Below, piece by piece: positions 53,430 to 64,000 of a stretch of 64,000 nucleotides of DNA. Under the pieces are notes generated by a model. The model ran no database searches and was not told the origin of the DNA. It saw nothing but the letters and a program-made list of their open reading frames with translations. The stretch covers positions 1 through 64,000 of the forward strand of contig SVBX01000016.1 of the NCBI GenBank assembly GCA_015058655.1. Direction: 5' to 3'. The stretch's first letter is position 1, and every line of letters begins with the position of its first letter. The stretch is from Pseudoselenomonas ruminantium (lineage in GTDB: Bacteria > Bacillota > Negativicutes > Selenomonadales > Selenomonadaceae). The position numbers and the translations under genes are program-made.

Positions 53430-54196
53430 AATCTTACCTCCACTCCTCTTGAACGCAGGTATTCCTTCACCTGCTTGATGGTAAATTGTCCATAATGGAA
53501 AACTGAAGCGGCCAGTACGGCATCTGCCTTGCCTTCCGTGAGCACCTCATAGAAATGAACCAGTTCCCCTGCCCCGCCTGAGGCTATCACCGGCACGGAC
53601 ACTGCCTCAGAAACGGCTCGGGTCAAGGGTATATCGTAACCTTCCTTGGTGCCGTCGGCATCCATGCTGGTGAGCAGTATTTCTCCCGCCCCCAAAGCCA
53701 CGGCTTTTTTAATCCATTCGAGGCAGTCAAGTCCCGTAGGGGTTCTGCCACCGTTGATGTAGACTTCCCAACTGTTTTCGCTGCTCCGCCTGGCATCAAC
53801 TGCCAAAACTATGCACTGCCTTCCAAACTTTTCCGCCCCTTCCCGGATAAGCTCCGGCCTTTTTATGGCCGCTGTGTTGACGGATATCTTGTCTGCACCG
53901 GCCTTCAATAATGCCCGCATATCATCTGTGGTGCGTATGCCGCCGCCGACGGTAAAAGGAATAAAGACCTTAGAAGCGCAATCCCTTGCCACATTTACAA
54001 TGGTATCTCGCTTGTCGCTGGAAGCAGTGATATCAAGGAAGGTCAGCTCGTCAGCACCTTCCTCGTCGTATTTGGCCGCCAATTCCACCGGGTCGCCAGC
54101 ATCCCGCAGACCAACGAAATTAGTGCCTTTGACCACCCTGCCATCCTTTACATCCAGACAGGGGATAATGCGTTTAGTATAAGTAGATTTCTGCAT
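53426..54196 (-). CDS. hisF: Imidazole glycerol phosphate synthase, cyclase subunit
   Basis: This 256-residue TIM barrel makes imidazole glycerol phosphate and AICAR from PRFAR using ammonia from HisH. The catalytic Asp lies in [19 protein letters not shown], with [24 protein letters not shown] and a second Asp in [14 protein letters not shown]; the phosphate site ends with [13 protein letters not shown]. It starts the pair hisF-hisIE. HisH and the other his genes are not in the window. Confidence 0.97.
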   Translation of the reverse strand: MQKSTYTKRIIPCLDVKDGRVVKGTNFVGLRDAGDPVELAAKYDEEGADELTFLDITASSDKRDTIVNVARDCASKVFIPFTVGGGIRTTDDMRALLKAGADKISVNTAAIKRPELIREGAEKFGRQCIVLAVDARRSSENSWEVYINGGRTPTGLDCLEWIKKAVALGAGEILLTSMDADGTKEGYDIPLTRAVSEAVSVPVIASGGAGELVHFYEVLTEGKADAVLAASVFHYGQFTIKQVKEYLRSRGVEVRL

Positions 54197-54301
54197 TAGA
54201 TTCTTCCTCTCAGTTGGCGGCTATCTGTTTAACGGATATAAGCAACTTATCATATTATAACGCAAATTTGCTTTATTTTCCACCAAGGCAGGAACTGCAA
54301 A

Positions 54302-54333
54302 AAGCTTCAAGCCATAAAAAGGGCTTGAAGCTT
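54302..54333 (-). terminator. Terminator of the pyr operon
   Basis: AAGCTTCAAGCC pairs perfectly with its complement. On the minus strand the stem is followed by TTTT, 12 bp after the pyrE stop. Confidence 0.85.
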
Positions 54334-54344
54334 GGAGAAATTCC

Positions 54345-54923
54345 TTATTTCTTTCCCGTACTGCCTCTCTTGGTCATTTCAATTCCCTGCTTGCAAAGAG
54401 GACATTCCTCAGGCTGATAGGTTTCCACATCCATATGCAGAAGTGCAGTGCAGGGAACTTCACCGAAATCGGCCTTGCCACCGCTGCGGTCAACCAGCAT
54501 GCTAACAGCTACGGGCACGCCACCGTGAGCCTTGACTACCTCGATGACTTCCTTGATGGAGCCGCCAGTGGTGACAATATCCTCCACAATCAGCACCCTC
54601 TCACCCTCATGCAGGGAGAAGCCTCTGCGGAAGGTCATTTTGCCATCCACCCGCTCGGTGAAGATGGCGCGTGTGCCCAGGGCCTTGCCTGTCTCATGGG
54701 CCAGCAGGATACCGCCGGTCACAGGGCCAACCACGGTCTCTATATTGGCACTTTTGAATTTTTCTGCCATAGCTTCGCAAAGCTGCTGAGTGTACTTAGG
54801 CTGCTGCAACACATTGAACTTTTCCACATAGTGAGGGCTGTGCAGACCTGAGGTCAGCAGGAAATGGCCATCCATGATGGCACCGGTCTTTATCAAGAGT
54901 TCTTTTACTTCTACTTCAGTCAT
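54345..54923 (-). CDS. pyrE: Orotate phosphoribosyltransferase
   Basis: This 192-residue enzyme adds PRPP to orotate. The PRPP motif RVLIVEDIVTTGGSIKEVIE is clear, with LTSGLHSPHYVEKFNVLQQP and GPVTGGILLAHETGKALGTR upstream. The C-terminal CPLCKQG pair suggests a small extra metal-binding end. It is the last gene of the pyrimidine operon, one base from pyrF. Confidence 0.97.
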   Translation of the reverse strand: MTEVEVKELLIKTGAIMDGHFLLTSGLHSPHYVEKFNVLQQPKYTQQLCEAMAEKFKSANIETVVGPVTGGILLAHETGKALGTRAIFTERVDGKMTFRRGFSLHEGERVLIVEDIVTTGGSIKEVIEVVKAHGGVPVAVSMLVDRSGGKADFGEVPCTALLHMDVETYQPEECPLCKQGIEMTKRGSTGKK

Positions 54924-55646
54924 TTATTTTACCTGCTCCATTTCTTTAATAATATCCTGAGCTGCTTTGACGGGATTTTCTGCTGCCCTGATAGGACGCC
55001 CTATTACCAAATGTGTAGCACCTGCTCTCAGGGCTGAGGCAGGTGTAGCAATACGGCTCTGATCGTCAAGGCTGCTGCCTGCCGGACGCACCCCAGGTGT
55101 AACAATGAGAAAATCATTGCCACAGGCTTCTCTTATCATAGCCGCTTCCTGCGGAGAGGCCACCACACCGTCAAGGCCTGCCTTTTGTGCTAATCTGGCC
55201 AGATGCACAACTATGTCCTTTATCTGCACCTTTTCAGAAAAGCCCAGTTCTGCCCATTCGTCTTCGCTGATGCTAGTGAGCACCGTCACGGCAACGAGTT
55301 TCGGGCATGGTACATTGGCATCTTCCGCTGCCTTATGAAGCCTATCGGCGGCAGTTTTCATCATGGTGTAGCCGCCCTCGGCATGGACATTTAGCATATC
55401 AGCGCCCAAATCCATCAATGAGCACAGGCCGCTGCCGACGGTGTTGGGAATGTCGTGCAGCTTCAGGTCAAGAAAGACTTTCTTCCCTTTTTCCTTCAGC
55501 CAGGTCACAGACTCCCTGCCCACGCTGTAGTAAAGCTCCATGCCTACTTTATAGGAGCTTACGCTATCCCCAAGCTTATTTACCAAAACCCTGACTTTGT
55601 CCATGTCGTGAAAGTCAAGGGCTGCTATCAAGCGCTCATCTGCCAT
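54924..55646 (-). CDS. pyrF: Orotidine 5'-phosphate decarboxylase
   Basis: This 240-residue enzyme decarboxylates OMP to UMP. The catalytic Lys-Asp-Lys-Asp motif lies in VFLDLKLHDIPNTVGSGLCS, with ALDFHDMDKVR near the N terminus and VTPGVRPAGSSLDDQSRIAT toward the end. I chose the ATG at 55646 because AAAGGAG lies 8 nt upstream; a longer frame begins at 55682 but lacks a site. It is encoded directly between pyrE and pyrD. Confidence 0.96.
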   Translation of the reverse strand: MADERLIAALDFHDMDKVRVLVNKLGDSVSSYKVGMELYYSVGRESVTWLKEKGKKVFLDLKLHDIPNTVGSGLCSLMDLGADMLNVHAEGGYTMMKTAADRLHKAAEDANVPCPKLVAVTVLTSISEDEWAELGFSEKVQIKDIVVHLARLAQKAGLDGVVASPQEAAMIREACGNDFLIVTPGVRPAGSSLDDQSRIATPASALRAGATHLVIGRPIRAAENPVKAAQDIIKEMEQVK

Positions 55647-55665
55647 CTTCAAAGCTCCTTTGTCG

Positions 55666-56589
55666 TCATTCTTCAAGCCCATCTACCAGTTCTGCAATAT
55701 TCTTCAGTCCGTGGCTTTCCAGATATTTATCCAGTCCCTCGCAGATTTTCATGGTCACTGCCGGGTCGGCAAAGTTTGCCGTGCCCACAGCTATGGCATC
55801 TGCCCCTGCCAGGAAGAACTGCACAGCGTCCTGCCAGGAGGAAATGCCTCCCATGCCGATAATAGGCACATTTACTGCTCTTGATACCTGATAAACCATG
55901 CGCAGAGCCACCGGCTTCACGCATGGGCCGGATAGGCCTCCTGTGATATTGCCCAGCACAGGCCTGCGGCGTTCAATGTCTATTTCCATGCCCATGAGGG
56001 TATTGATGAGGGAAATGGCATCTGCTCCTGCTACCTCCACAGCTTTAGCTATCTGCACAATATCCGTAACATTAGGGGAAAGTTTGATAATGACAGGCTT
56101 TGAGATATGTCCCTTAGCCTCCTTCACCACGGCTGCTGCCGCAGCAGGGTCGGTGCCAAAGACAATGCCCCCATCTTTTACATTGGGACAGGAAACATTC
56201 AGTTCAAGGGCCGCCACGCCTGGCACATCCAGCTTTTGGGCTAATACGCCATATTCCTCCACGGTGCTGCCGGAGATATTCACAATGACATTCATGCCAT
56301 ATTTTTCGATGCGGGGCAGGGTTTCGCTCAGGAAGATATCCACACCGGGATTCTCCAGGCCGATGCAGTTCAGCATGCCTGCACCTCCCGCCGTTTCCGT
56401 GATGCGCACGCCTTCATTGCCACGGCGTGGCTTCAAGGTAGTGCCCTTCACCATAACTCCGCCCAAAAGAGACAGGTCCACGAAATCAGCAAATTCCTCA
56501 CCAAAACCAAAGGTGCCGGAAGCAGTGAGCACCGGTGCATTCATTTCTATGCCCAGAAGATTTGTGTGAAGGCGTTCCAACTTCTTCAA
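55666..56589 (-). CDS. pyrD: Dihydroorotate dehydrogenase, class 1B catalytic subunit
   Basis: This 307-residue FMN protein oxidises dihydroorotate to orotate. The class 1 active-site Cys lies in [17 protein letters not shown], and other blocks are [29 protein letters not shown] and [20 protein letters not shown]. Pairing with pyrK makes it the NAD-linked 1B type. A TTG start at 56589 is supported by GGAGGTG upstream and overlaps pyrK by four bases. Confidence 0.97.
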   Translation of the reverse strand: MKKLERLHTNLLGIEMNAPVLTASGTFGFGEEFADFVDLSLLGGVMVKGTTLKPRRGNEGVRITETAGGAGMLNCIGLENPGVDIFLSETLPRIEKYGMNVIVNISGSTVEEYGVLAQKLDVPGVAALELNVSCPNVKDGGIVFGTDPAAAAAVVKEAKGHISKPVIIKLSPNVTDIVQIAKAVEVAGADAISLINTLMGMEIDIERRRPVLGNITGGLSGPCVKPVALRMVYQVSRAVNVPIIGMGGISSWQDAVQFFLAGADAIAVGTANFADPAVTMKICEGLDKYLESHGLKNIAELVDGLEE

Positions 56590-57413
56590 AAAAACACCTC
56601 CTCAGCAGGAAAAACCGGGCCATCCTTGCATACCTTCCGCCTGCCGGACAAGGTATCTATGGAGCAGGAAAGGCAGGCCCCCAGGCCGCATCCCATGCGG
56701 CGCTCCAAAGATACTTCACAGGACACGATTTTTTCCCTGCACACCTTGTAGACATTTTTCATCATAATCTCAGGCCCGCAGACCATCACCTTGTCATAAT
56801 CGCTTTTGGTAAGGATCTGCGGCAACAGATCTGTTACAAACCCTTTAAGGCCCAAGCTGCCATCATCTGTGGTCAGATATATGTTATCGGTGCAAGTTGC
56901 AAAAAGCCTCTGCCAGAAAAGCTCCTCTGCAGTGCGCCCCCCCATCAGCACATCAACCTTGATGTTATGTGCTGACATCCACTGGGCACAGTACAGCAAA
57001 GGAGACAAGCCCATACCACCTCCTACCAGCAGAGGTTTTTTTGTCTCTTTGCTGAAGCCATGACCCAACGGGCCCAATACCTTCACCACAGCTCCATCCC
57101 GCAAAATCGACAAGGCATCAGTCCCCTTGCCTACTATCCGATAAATGAGGCTGATATTCCCCTGTATAGTGTCAACCTCTGCCAACCCCAACGGACGGCG
57201 AAGCAATGTCCCCCCCTGCTGCAATCCTACTTGCACAAATTGACCGGGATGGGAGCGCAGGGCTATGCTGGGAGCTTGCAATACCAGTTTGCATACATAT
57301 TCACTTAACCGTGTTTGAGACAATACCTGTGCCACCACATCTACTTTGGCAGGCAACCCTGTATTGCCCGCTACTATTTCTGTCAGGTTTTGTGGTCTAT
57401 CATGCAAGGTCAT
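56586..57413 (-). CDS. pyrK: Dihydroorotate dehydrogenase B, electron-transfer subunit
   Basis: This approximately 275-residue PyrK carries FAD and a 2Fe-2S cluster and moves electrons from PyrD to NAD. The FAD domain has [11 protein letters not shown] and [11 protein letters not shown], the NAD domain [17 protein letters not shown], and the cluster cysteines lie in [13 protein letters not shown] with a later VCKDGPVF. The start is ATG 57413 (AGGGGGTGG upstream), overlapping the end of carB. Confidence 0.95.
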   Translation of the reverse strand: MTLHDRPQNLTEIVAGNTGLPAKVDVVAQVLSQTRLSEYVCKLVLQAPSIALRSHPGQFVQVGLQQGGTLLRRPLGLAEVDTIQGNISLIYRIVGKGTDALSILRDGAVVKVLGPLGHGFSKETKKPLLVGGGMGLSPLLYCAQWMSAHNIKVDVLMGGRTAEELFWQRLFATCTDNIYLTTDDGSLGLKGFVTDLLPQILTKSDYDKVMVCGPEIMMKNVYKVCREKIVSCEVSLERRMGCGLGACLSCSIDTLSGRRKVCKDGPVFPAEEVFF

Positions 57414-60400
57414 CGCCACCCCCTACATAATCCTGCACAGCCAGGGAGTACACCAGGCGGCGCTCACGCATGAAGGAGAGCACCCGCAATACTTCCCAGG
57501 CAGTATCCAGAGAAGTCAGGCAGGCAATGCCATGCTCCACGGTAGCTCTGCGGATGCGGAAGCCGTCCTTGGCCGAGTGCTTGCCCTGGGTCAGAGTGTT
57601 GATGACCATGTTAATCTGGCCCTGTTTGATCATCTGGATAATATCCGTGCTGCGCTCGTGAACCTTGCCTACCACATCAACATCAATGCCCATGCTCTTG
57701 ATGGCCTTGGCAGTGCCTTCCGTAGCTACCAGGCGGAAATCCAGATCTGCGAAAGCCTTGGCCAGCTGTTTCATTTCGTCTTTGTCCTTGTCCGCCACCG
57801 TAAAGAGCACACAGCCCTTGACAGGCACATTGAGACCGGAGCCTACCATGGCCTTATACAGGGCACGGGCATAATGGTAGTCGATGCCCATGACCTCACC
57901 GGTGGACTTCATCTCAGGTCCCAGAGAGATATCAACATCCGTCATCTTGGCAAAGGAGAAGACAGGAGCTTTCACCGCCACATAGGGCTTGGGATCTGCC
58001 AGACCGGACTTATAGCCCATGCCCTTGAGGGTCTCCCCCATGGCAATGCGGGTAGCCAGGTTTACCATCTTGATATCCGTGACCTTGGAAAGGAAGGGTA
58101 CCGTTCTGGAGGAACGGGGATTCACTTCGATGATATAGACCTCACTGTCCACCACCACAAACTGGATGTTCAGCAGGCCCTTCACATGCAGGGCGGTGCC
58201 CAGCCGCTTGGTATAGTCGATGATGGTATAGATAACCTTGGAAGACAAGGTGCGGGGCGGATAGACTGCGATGCTGTCGCCGGAATGTACCCCTGCCCTT
58301 TCAATGTGCTCCATGATGCCGGGTATCATTACATCTACTCCATCGGAGATGCCGTCAACCTCCACTTCGGTGCCCTGCATATAGCGGTCTACCAGCACCG
58401 GGTGATCCGGGGTTACCTTTACAGCGCGGCTCATATAGTCCCTAAGCTCTGCCTCATTGTAGACAATCTCCATGGCCCTGCCCCCCAGCACATAGGAAGG
58501 ACGCACCATAACAGGATAACCGATATTTGCTGCGCCATTCACCGCATCTTCCAAATTGGTGACGCTGATGCCCTGGGGGCGGGGAATGCCCACCTGGGTG
58601 AGGACTTCGTCAAAACGTTCCCTGTCCTCAGCCCTGTCGATATCATCTACGGCGGTACCAAAGACCTTCACGCCGGCTTTCTGCAGGGAAGCTGCCAGAT
58701 TGATGGCGGTCTGACCGCCGAACTGGACGATAACTCCCTCAGGCTGTTCCTTGTCGATGATATTCAACACATCTTCCGTGGTCAGCGGCTCAAAATACAG
58801 GCGGTCGGAAATATCGAAGTCCGTACTGACCGTCTCCGGGTTGTTGTTGATGATGATGGCCTCGATGCCCATTTCACGCAACGCCCAGACGGAATGTACC
58901 GAACAGTAGTCAAACTCCACGCCCTGGCCGATGCGGATAGGGCCGGAGCCAAGCACAATTACCTTGCGGGCATTGCTAGTCTGCACCTCGTCCTGCTCCG
59001 CATTGAAGGTGGAGTAGTAGTACGGGGTAGCTGCCTCGAACTCGGCAGCGCAGGTATCCACCATCTTGTAGCAGGGCAGCAGTCCCTGTGTCTTGCGCAG
59101 GGTGCGGATTTCATCCGCAGTTTTGCCACTGACTTCTGCAATGGAGCGATCAGCCAGTCCCACCTGCTTGGCAGCAGCCAGCAGGCTGGGAGTAAGAGGC
59201 TCCCCTGCCAGTTTCACTTCAATGTCGGTGATATTCTTGATCTTGTTCAGGAACCAGTTATCCACCTTGGTAATGGCATGGATTTCTTCAACCGTGGCAA
59301 TGCCGCGGCGCAAAGCTTCGGCAATGACGAAGATGCGCTCATCATTGACCCGGGCCAGATTCTTCCTCACCCTTCCATCATCCCAGGTGGCGATTTTTTC
59401 CATACTGAGCCTGTGAACGCCGATTTCCAGAGAACGAACAGCCTTCAGCAATGCACCCTCGAAGCTGCGGTCAATGCTCATGACTTCGCCGGTAGCCTTC
59501 ATCTGGGTACCAAGGGTCTTATCCGCATAGACAAACTTGTCAAAAGGCCAGCGGGGGAATTTCACCACGCAGTAGTCCAGAGCAGGTTCGAAGCAGGCTT
59601 TGGTCTTCTGAGTTACAGCATTGGTTATTTCATCCAGGGTATAGCCGATGGCAATCTTGGCGGAAACCTTGGCGATGGGATAGCCCGTAGCCTTGGAAGC
59701 CAAGGCCGAAGAACGGCTTACCCGAGGGTTGACCTCGATGACATAGTAGCGGTTGCTGTTGGGATCCAGCGCATACTGAGCATTGCAGCCACCTTCGATG
59801 CCCAGTTCGCGGATAATCCGCAGGCTGGCAGAGCGCAGCATCTGATACTCGTGGTCAGAAAGGGTCTGTGAGGGTGCCACCACGATGCTGTCGCCTGTGT
59901 GCACGCCTACAGGGTCAAAGTTTTCCATATTGCAGACGGTGATGCAGTTGTCATTGCCGTCACGCATGACTTCGTATTCGATTTCCTTCCAGCCAGCCAC
60001 ACTGCGCTCAATGAGCACCTGGCCAATCATGGAATAGTTGAGGCCCTTGATGACAATATCAATGAGCTCCTCTTCGTTCTCTGCAATGCCGCCGCCTGTG
60101 CCGCCCATGGTGTAGGCAGGGCGTACGATAACGGGATAGCCGATGCCATTGGCAAAATCCACGGCAGAGGGCACATCCTCCACAATGGTGCTTTCCGGGA
60201 TAGGCTCGCCCAGCTTCTGCATGGTTTCCTTGAAAAGCTCCCTATCCTCAGCCTGTTCGATTGCCTTAAGAGGAGTTCCCAGAAGCTCCACGCCGTATTT
60301 ATCCAGCACACCCTTTTCTGCCAGTTGCACAGCCAGATTTAGACCAGCTTGGCCGCCCAGGGTGGCCAGTAGGCCGTCCGGCTTTTCCTTGGAGATGATT

Positions 60401-60627
60401 TCCTCCAGGAAATCCACGGTCAAGGGCTCGATATAAACCCTGTCGGCAATATGGGCATCTGTCATGATGGTAGCCGGATTGGAGTTCACCAGCACCACTT
60501 CCAACCCTTCTTCTTTCAGGGCGCGGCAAGCCTGAGAGCCTGCGTAGTCAAACTCCGCTGCCTGGCCGATGATAATAGGGCCTGAGCCAATGACCATGAC
60601 TTTTTTGAGATTTTCCTTCTTTGGCAC
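57400..60627 (-). CDS. carB: Carbamoyl-phosphate synthase, large subunit
   Basis: This 1075-residue synthase makes carbamoyl phosphate from ammonia, bicarbonate and two ATP. Two ATP-grasp halves are visible: the first opens [20 protein letters not shown], with [15 protein letters not shown] and [20 protein letters not shown]; the second repeats [31 protein letters not shown] and [19 protein letters not shown]. The C-terminal allosteric domain ([20 protein letters not shown]) completes it. It lies 3 bp after carA. Confidence 0.98.
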   Translation of the reverse strand: MPKKENLKKVMVIGSGPIIIGQAAEFDYAGSQACRALKEEGLEVVLVNSNPATIMTDAHIADRVYIEPLTVDFLEEIISKEKPDGLLATLGGQAGLNLAVQLAEKGVLDKYGVELLGTPLKAIEQAEDRELFKETMQKLGEPIPESTIVEDVPSAVDFANGIGYPVIVRPAYTMGGTGGGIAENEEELIDIVIKGLNYSMIGQVLIERSVAGWKEIEYEVMRDGNDNCITVCNMENFDPVGVHTGDSIVVAPSQTLSDHEYQMLRSASLRIIRELGIEGGCNAQYALDPNSNRYYVIEVNPRVSRSSALASKATGYPIAKVSAKIAIGYTLDEITNAVTQKTKACFEPALDYCVVKFPRWPFDKFVYADKTLGTQMKATGEVMSIDRSFEGALLKAVRSLEIGVHRLSMEKIATWDDGRVRKNLARVNDERIFVIAEALRRGIATVEEIHAITKVDNWFLNKIKNITDIEVKLAGEPLTPSLLAAAKQVGLADRSIAEVSGKTADEIRTLRKTQGLLPCYKMVDTCAAEFEAATPYYYSTFNAEQDEVQTSNARKVIVLGSGPIRIGQGVEFDYCSVHSVWALREMGIEAIIINNNPETVSTDFDISDRLYFEPLTTEDVLNIIDKEQPEGVIVQFGGQTAINLAASLQKAGVKVFGTAVDDIDRAEDRERFDEVLTQVGIPRPQGISVTNLEDAVNGAANIGYPVMVRPSYVLGGRAMEIVYNEAELRDYMSRAVKVTPDHPVLVDRYMQGTEVEVDGISDGVDVMIPGIMEHIERAGVHSGDSIAVYPPRTLSSKVIYTIIDYTKRLGTALHVKGLLNIQFVVVDSEVYIIEVNPRSSRTVPFLSKVTDIKMVNLATRIAMGETLKGMGYKSGLADPKPYVAVKAPVFSFAKMTDVDISLGPEMKSTGEVMGIDYHYARALYKAMVGSGLNVPVKGCVLFTVADKDKDEMKQLAKAFADLDFRLVATEGTAKAIKSMGIDVDVVGKVHERSTDIIQMIKQGQINMVINTLTQGKHSAKDGFRIRRATVEHGIACLTSLDTAWEVLRVLSFMRERRLVYSLAVQDYVGGGDDLA

Positions 60628-60630
60628 AGC

Positions 60631-61707
60631 TTATTCCCCTCTCATCATATCCATAAATTCGTCGAACAGGTACATATTGTCATCAGGGCCAGGCGAAGCC
60701 TCCGGGTGATACTGCACGGAGAAAATTGGCAGTTCCTTGTGGCGCATGCCCTCCACTGTACCGTCATTCACATTCACATGAGTGACCTCCAGAGGCAAAT
60801 TCCGCAGGGATTCTTCCCTCACCGCGTAGCCGTGGTTCTGGGAGGAAATAGTGACCTTGCCCGTACGCAGATCCTTCACCGGCTGATTGGAGCCGCGATG
60901 ACCGAATTTCAGTTTGTAAGTCTCAGCCCCCATGGCCCGGGCCAAGAGCTGATGCCCCAGGCAGATGCCGAAGATGGGCTTCTTGCCCAGCAGTTTCTTT
61001 ACCTCAGCCACAATATCATCCACATCAGCAGGGTCGCCGGGGCCGTTGGAGAGGAAGATGCCATCCGGGTTCAGCGCCAGCACTTCTTCTGCGGTGGTGC
61101 CGGCGGGCATGACCGTCAAGCGGCAGCCTTTGGCGGTCATGGAGCGCAGGATATTCTGCTTCACACCAAAGTCCAACGCAACTACATGGGGAGGATTTTC
61201 TCCCTCAGCCGCTATTTCGTAGGTTTCCTTGGTAGTAACTTCCTTTACTACCTGGGTCTCTATGGGCACAGCCAAGAGCCGGTCAATTTCTTCCTTGGAA
61301 GCGTCCTCAGGCACAATGATGCCCTTCATGGTACCTGCAGCGCGGATATGGCGGGTGACAGCCCTGGTATCTACACCATAAAGGCAGGGAATTTCCTGCT
61401 CCTGCAAGAGATCTGCCAGGGAGTGCTCATAGTGCCAGTTGCTGCCATCTCTGCAAAGTTCACCAATGATAAAGCCTCCCACGAAGGCTCTGCGGGACTG
61501 CATGAAAAGCTCTGCCGTACCGTAGTTGCCCACCAAAGGATAGGTCAGGGTCAGAAGCTGGCGGCAGTAAGAAGGGTCAGTAAGGCTCTCCTGATAGCCC
61601 GTCATGCTGGTGTTGAACACCACCTCTCCGGTAGCTCTGGCAGTCCCCAGCAATTTGCCGGAAAAAACCATACCGTCCTCTAAGATAAGTTTTCCTTTTT
61701 GCTCCAA
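60631..61707 (-). CDS. carA: Carbamoyl-phosphate synthase, small (glutaminase) subunit
   Basis: This approximately 358-residue subunit hydrolyses glutamine for CarB. The N-terminal domain ([40 protein letters not shown]) is followed by a triad glutaminase: Cys in [18 protein letters not shown] and His/Glu in [16 protein letters not shown] set a TTG start at 61707, since a GAGGTGA site lies 5 nt before it; the longer frame to 61746 lacks one. Confidence 0.95.
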   Translation of the reverse strand: MEQKGKLILEDGMVFSGKLLGTARATGEVVFNTSMTGYQESLTDPSYCRQLLTLTYPLVGNYGTAELFMQSRRAFVGGFIIGELCRDGSNWHYEHSLADLLQEQEIPCLYGVDTRAVTRHIRAAGTMKGIIVPEDASKEEIDRLLAVPIETQVVKEVTTKETYEIAAEGENPPHVVALDFGVKQNILRSMTAKGCRLTVMPAGTTAEEVLALNPDGIFLSNGPGDPADVDDIVAEVKKLLGKKPIFGICLGHQLLARAMGAETYKLKFGHRGSNQPVKDLRTGKVTISSQNHGYAVREESLRNLPLEVTHVNVNDGTVEGMRHKELPIFSVQYHPEASPGPDDNMYLFDEFMDMMRGE

Positions 61708-61771
61708 AGAAGTCACCTCATTTACTCTGAAAGCCCGGTAAATCAAACTTGCCGGGCTTGTTTAGGGGCTG

Positions 61772-63061
61772 TTATCCAACGACCTGGCCATCACGCATGA
61801 CGATGCGGCCAGCCACAATGGTCAGCACAGCCTTGCCCTTCAGCCTGCGGCCGACAAAGGGGCTGTGGCTGCCCTTGGTATAGAATTTCTCTGCCTCGAC
61901 TGTCCATTCCTGTTCCGGGTCAATGACTGTCACATCTGCAGCCTTGCCCACCGTCAGGGTGCCTGCCTCCAGGCCAAAGACTTTGGCCGGCTCATAGCTC
62001 ATTTTAGAAATCATCAGGGGCAAATCAATTTTTCCTTCATGGTATAAATCTGTCAGCATAATGCCCACGGAAGTCTCCAGTCCGGGGAAACCGCTGGGTG
62101 CATTAGCATATTCCTTGTCCTTCTCCTCCTGGGCATGGGGCGAGTGATCAGTGACAATGGCATCTATGGTGCCATCTTTCAGGCCTGCCAGCAATGCTTC
62201 ACAGTCTGTTTCGGCCCGCAAAGGCGGGTTGATTTTCGTGGAACTGTCGAAAAGCTCTACGCACTCATCCGTCATGGTCAGGTGCTGGGGCGTAACCTCT
62301 GCCGTGACCTTCACGCCCCGCTTCTTGGCTTCCCGCACCAGTTCTACAGAACGCGCGGAGCTGATATGAGCCACATGAAGTCTGGCATCGGCATACTCTG
62401 CCAGCAGGATATCACGGGCCACTGCAATATCCTCTGCTACCGTAGGACGCCCCTTGAGCCCCAGCATGGCGCTGCGATGTCCCTCGTTCATGACGCCCTC
62501 AGCGCAGAGCGTGGTTTCCTCCTCATGGTTGATTATGATTTTGTCAAAGCCATGGAGATAGTCAAAGGCGTTCAGCATGACTTTTGCGGAGGAATCAAAA
62601 TGACCATCATCGGAGAAAGCCACGGCACCTGCTTGGAGCATATCTCCCATCTCTGCCAGTTCTTCGCCCTTCTGGCCTTTGGTAACTGCACCGATAAGCT
62701 CGATATGGATAAGCCCCGCTTCCCTGGCTCTTTCCTTCAGACTGCGGATAAGGGCCGCAGAATCCACCACCGGTTTGGTATTTGGCATAGTAGCTACGCG
62801 GGTGAAGCCACCTGCAGCAGCAGCCTTGGAGCCGGAGATAAAGTCCTCTTTTGCCTCCTGCCCTGGCTCACGGAAGTGGACATGCATATCAATGAGGCCG
62901 GGAGCTACCACTTTGCCGGAAGCATCGTAGACCTCTGCGCCCTCTGCCTCCAGGTCCTTGCCTATGGCGGCAATCTTGCCGTCCTCAATCAGCACATCTG
63001 CCACCTGGTCGAATTTATTCTCCGGATTGATGACCCGGCCGCCCTTCAGTAAAATCTTCAT
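61772..63061 (-). CDS. pyrC: Dihydroorotase
   Basis: This 429-residue class I dihydroorotase cyclises carbamoyl-aspartate. Zinc ligands sit in GLIDMHVHFREPGQEAKEDF (HxHxR), and further family blocks are FTRVATMPNTKPVVDS, LHVAHISSARSVELVREAKK, VTPQHLTMTDE and VTDHSPHAQEEKD. It overlaps pyrB by four bases and lies 64 bp upstream of carA. Confidence 0.97.
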   Translation of the reverse strand: MKILLKGGRVINPENKFDQVADVLIEDGKIAAIGKDLEAEGAEVYDASGKVVAPGLIDMHVHFREPGQEAKEDFISGSKAAAAGGFTRVATMPNTKPVVDSAALIRSLKERAREAGLIHIELIGAVTKGQKGEELAEMGDMLQAGAVAFSDDGHFDSSAKVMLNAFDYLHGFDKIIINHEEETTLCAEGVMNEGHRSAMLGLKGRPTVAEDIAVARDILLAEYADARLHVAHISSARSVELVREAKKRGVKVTAEVTPQHLTMTDECVELFDSSTKINPPLRAETDCEALLAGLKDGTIDAIVTDHSPHAQEEKDKEYANAPSGFPGLETSVGIMLTDLYHEGKIDLPLMISKMSYEPAKVFGLEAGTLTVGKAADVTVIDPEQEWTVEAEKFYTKGSHSPFVGRRLKGKAVLTIVAGRIVMRDGQVVG

Positions 63062-64000
63062 GCCTGCTTACCTCCCGTGAGTACCAAGGTGAAAAGTGCC
63101 ATACGCACTGCCACACCGTTCTGAACTTCCTCCTGAATAGCGGAATTATCGCCATAGGCCACGAAGGGAGAAATCTCCCATCCCTTGTTCATGGGGCCGG
63201 GGTGCAGGATCAGTACATCATCCTTGGCCAGCTTCAATCTGTCATTATTCAGGCCGAAGATGCGGGCATACTCGCGGGTCGTGGGGAAAAGCCCCCCCTG
63301 CATGCGCTCCAGCTGGATGCGCAGTACCTCGATAACATCAGCTGCCTCGATGGCATCTTCCACCCGCTCATGCACCACCACGCCAGGCTCCTCATACAGG
63401 AAACGGGGCAGCAGGGTTTTGGGCCCTGCAATGTGAACTTCCATGCCCATCTTGCGCATGCCGTGGATATCAGAGCGAGCCACGCGGCTATGGAGCACAT
63501 CACCGATGATGGCCACCTTCAGTCCTTCCAGCCTGCCTTTGTGCTGCTCGATGGTGAAAAGGTTCAAGAGCGCCTGGGAAGGATGGGCATGGGCACCATC
63601 ACCGGCGTTCAGGATAACAGGTGCAGCAATCCTGGAGGCATATTCTGCAGCTCCCTCTGCCTTGTGGCGCATGACAATGGCATCCACGCCCATGGCCTCA
63701 ATGGTGTAGAGAGTATCCCGCAGGCTCTCCCCTTTCACGATGCTGCTGGTGCCGGCGGTGATATTCACCACATCAGCCCCCAGGTACTTGCCTGCCAGTT
63801 CAAAAGAGGTACGGGTACGGGTGCTAGGCTCGTAGAACAGGGTGACGATGGATTTCCCCCGCAGAGCCGGTACCTTCTTGATATCGCGGTGAATGATATT
63901 CTTCATTTCCTTCGCCGTATCAAGTACCAGCCGTATTTCCTCCGTTGAAAAATCCTCCAGCCCCAGGATATTGCGTCCCCGCAGGGAAACCTTGTTCTTA
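63058..64000 (-). CDS. pyrB: Aspartate carbamoyltransferase catalytic subunit (start beyond the window)
   Basis: This condenses aspartate with carbamoyl phosphate. Motifs are VTLFYEPSTRTRTSFELAGK (carbamoyl-phosphate site), MRHKAEGAAEYASRIAAPVI, NAGDGAHAHPSQALLNLFTI and LHPGPMNKGWEI. The frame continues upstream of its first internal Met (63906) as NKVSLRGRNILGLEDFSTEE to the window edge without a start codon, so only a few N-terminal residues and the operon leader lie outside. No pyrI regulatory gene follows; pyrC does. Confidence 0.95.
   Translation of the reverse strand, partial: KNKVSLRGRNILGLEDFSTEEIRLVLDTAKEMKNIIHRDIKKVPALRGKSIVTLFYEPSTRTRTSFELAGKYLGADVVNITAGTSSIVKGESLRDTLYTIEAMGVDAIVMRHKAEGAAEYASRIAAPVILNAGDGAHAHPSQALLNLFTIEQHKGRLEGLKVAIIGDVLHSRVARSDIHGMRKMGMEVHIAGPKTLLPRFLYEEPGVVVHERVEDAIEAADVIEVLRIQLERMQGGLFPTTREYARIFGLNNDRLKLAKDDVLILHPGPMNKGWEISPFVAYGDNSAIQEEVQNGVAVRMALFTLVLTGGKQA

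Noticed and set aside
57346-59871. 841-codon open frame on the plus strand
   Set aside because: It lies antisense to carB, whose family motifs are unmistakable; its His/Gly-rich composition is that of a shadow frame.
60706-61683. 325-codon plus-strand frame
   Set aside because: It is antisense to carA and shows only mirrored composition.
62135-63052. 305-codon plus-strand frame
   Set aside because: It is antisense to pyrC, with no ribosome site or recognisable domain.

Overview
The window reads as chromosome of a Firmicutes-lineage anaerobe, most likely a Selenomonas-like member of the Negativicutes. This is an inference from gene content and order: dapF-remA-gmk-rpoZ-coaBC, mutS2, a U32 peptidase with a C-terminal extension, a class 1B pyrD/pyrK pair, queH, and a Bacillus-style pyrimidine operon. 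Many genes have Tat or lipoprotein signals, and several start with TTG. I saw no rRNA, tRNA, CRISPR array, intact transposase or prophage.

Layout. 1-4.4 kb: a WYL-type regulator behind a 26-bp palindromic operator, followed in one tight operon by an ADP-ribosylglycohydrolase with a long unknown C-terminal half, a DUF1643 protein, a small unknown protein and a two-repeat protein broken by a frameshift. 4.5-12.3 kb: accessory single genes (short-chain dehydrogenase, secreted beta-helix-like protein, SH3 protein, endonuclease IV, fructosamine kinase-like protein, EamA transporter) with gene fossils (Hsp20, sugar O-acetyltransferase, HxlR regulator, flavodoxin tail). 12.7-22.8 kb: a redox/electrophile-processing cluster. 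It holds a Tat-lipoprotein flavodoxin-like reductase, a CMD-cupin protein, a Tat amidohydrolase, a tautomerase, a flavin reductase, two aldo/keto reductases, an exported ABM-domain protein, a DUF4405 membrane protein, a lipoprotein flavodoxin and a Tat metallophosphatase. The cluster has two kinds of duplicated promoter. One carries twin TGACA-N3-TGTCA operators 43 bp apart; the other is a MerR-type 19-bp-spacer promoter. No obvious cognate regulator is encoded in the window.

23.9-25.6 kb: a TlpA-like lipoprotein, a CD1871A-family CXXC peptide and a polytopic ferredoxin-like membrane protein. 26.5-52.6 kb: mostly housekeeping genes, namely dapF, remA, gmk, rpoZ, coaBC, a SAM-I riboswitch with metK, the U32 peptidase, mutS2, a class A PBP, tyrS, an MFS transporter, a thioesterase, yebC, ruvC-ruvA-ruvB, queH, a SpoIID-like protein, queA, an NdpA-like protein, a methionine gamma-lyase-family protein and a tyrosine recombinase. 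52.7-64 kb (minus strand): hisF-hisIE, then pyrB-pyrC-carA-carB-pyrK-pyrD-pyrF-pyrE. This encodes nearly the whole UMP pathway and runs off the right edge within pyrB.

Small non-autonomous elements mark the window. A 162-bp TA-target MITE occurs in two full copies plus one collapsed copy; one full copy sits inside the signal-peptide codons of the CMD-cupin gene. A multi-hairpin element shares a 22-nt core in three places. A third short inverted-repeat element lies between ruvC and ruvA. Two genes carry frameshifts, and one of these lies exactly inside a perfect 18-bp-arm palindrome, the signature of palindrome-templated mutation.
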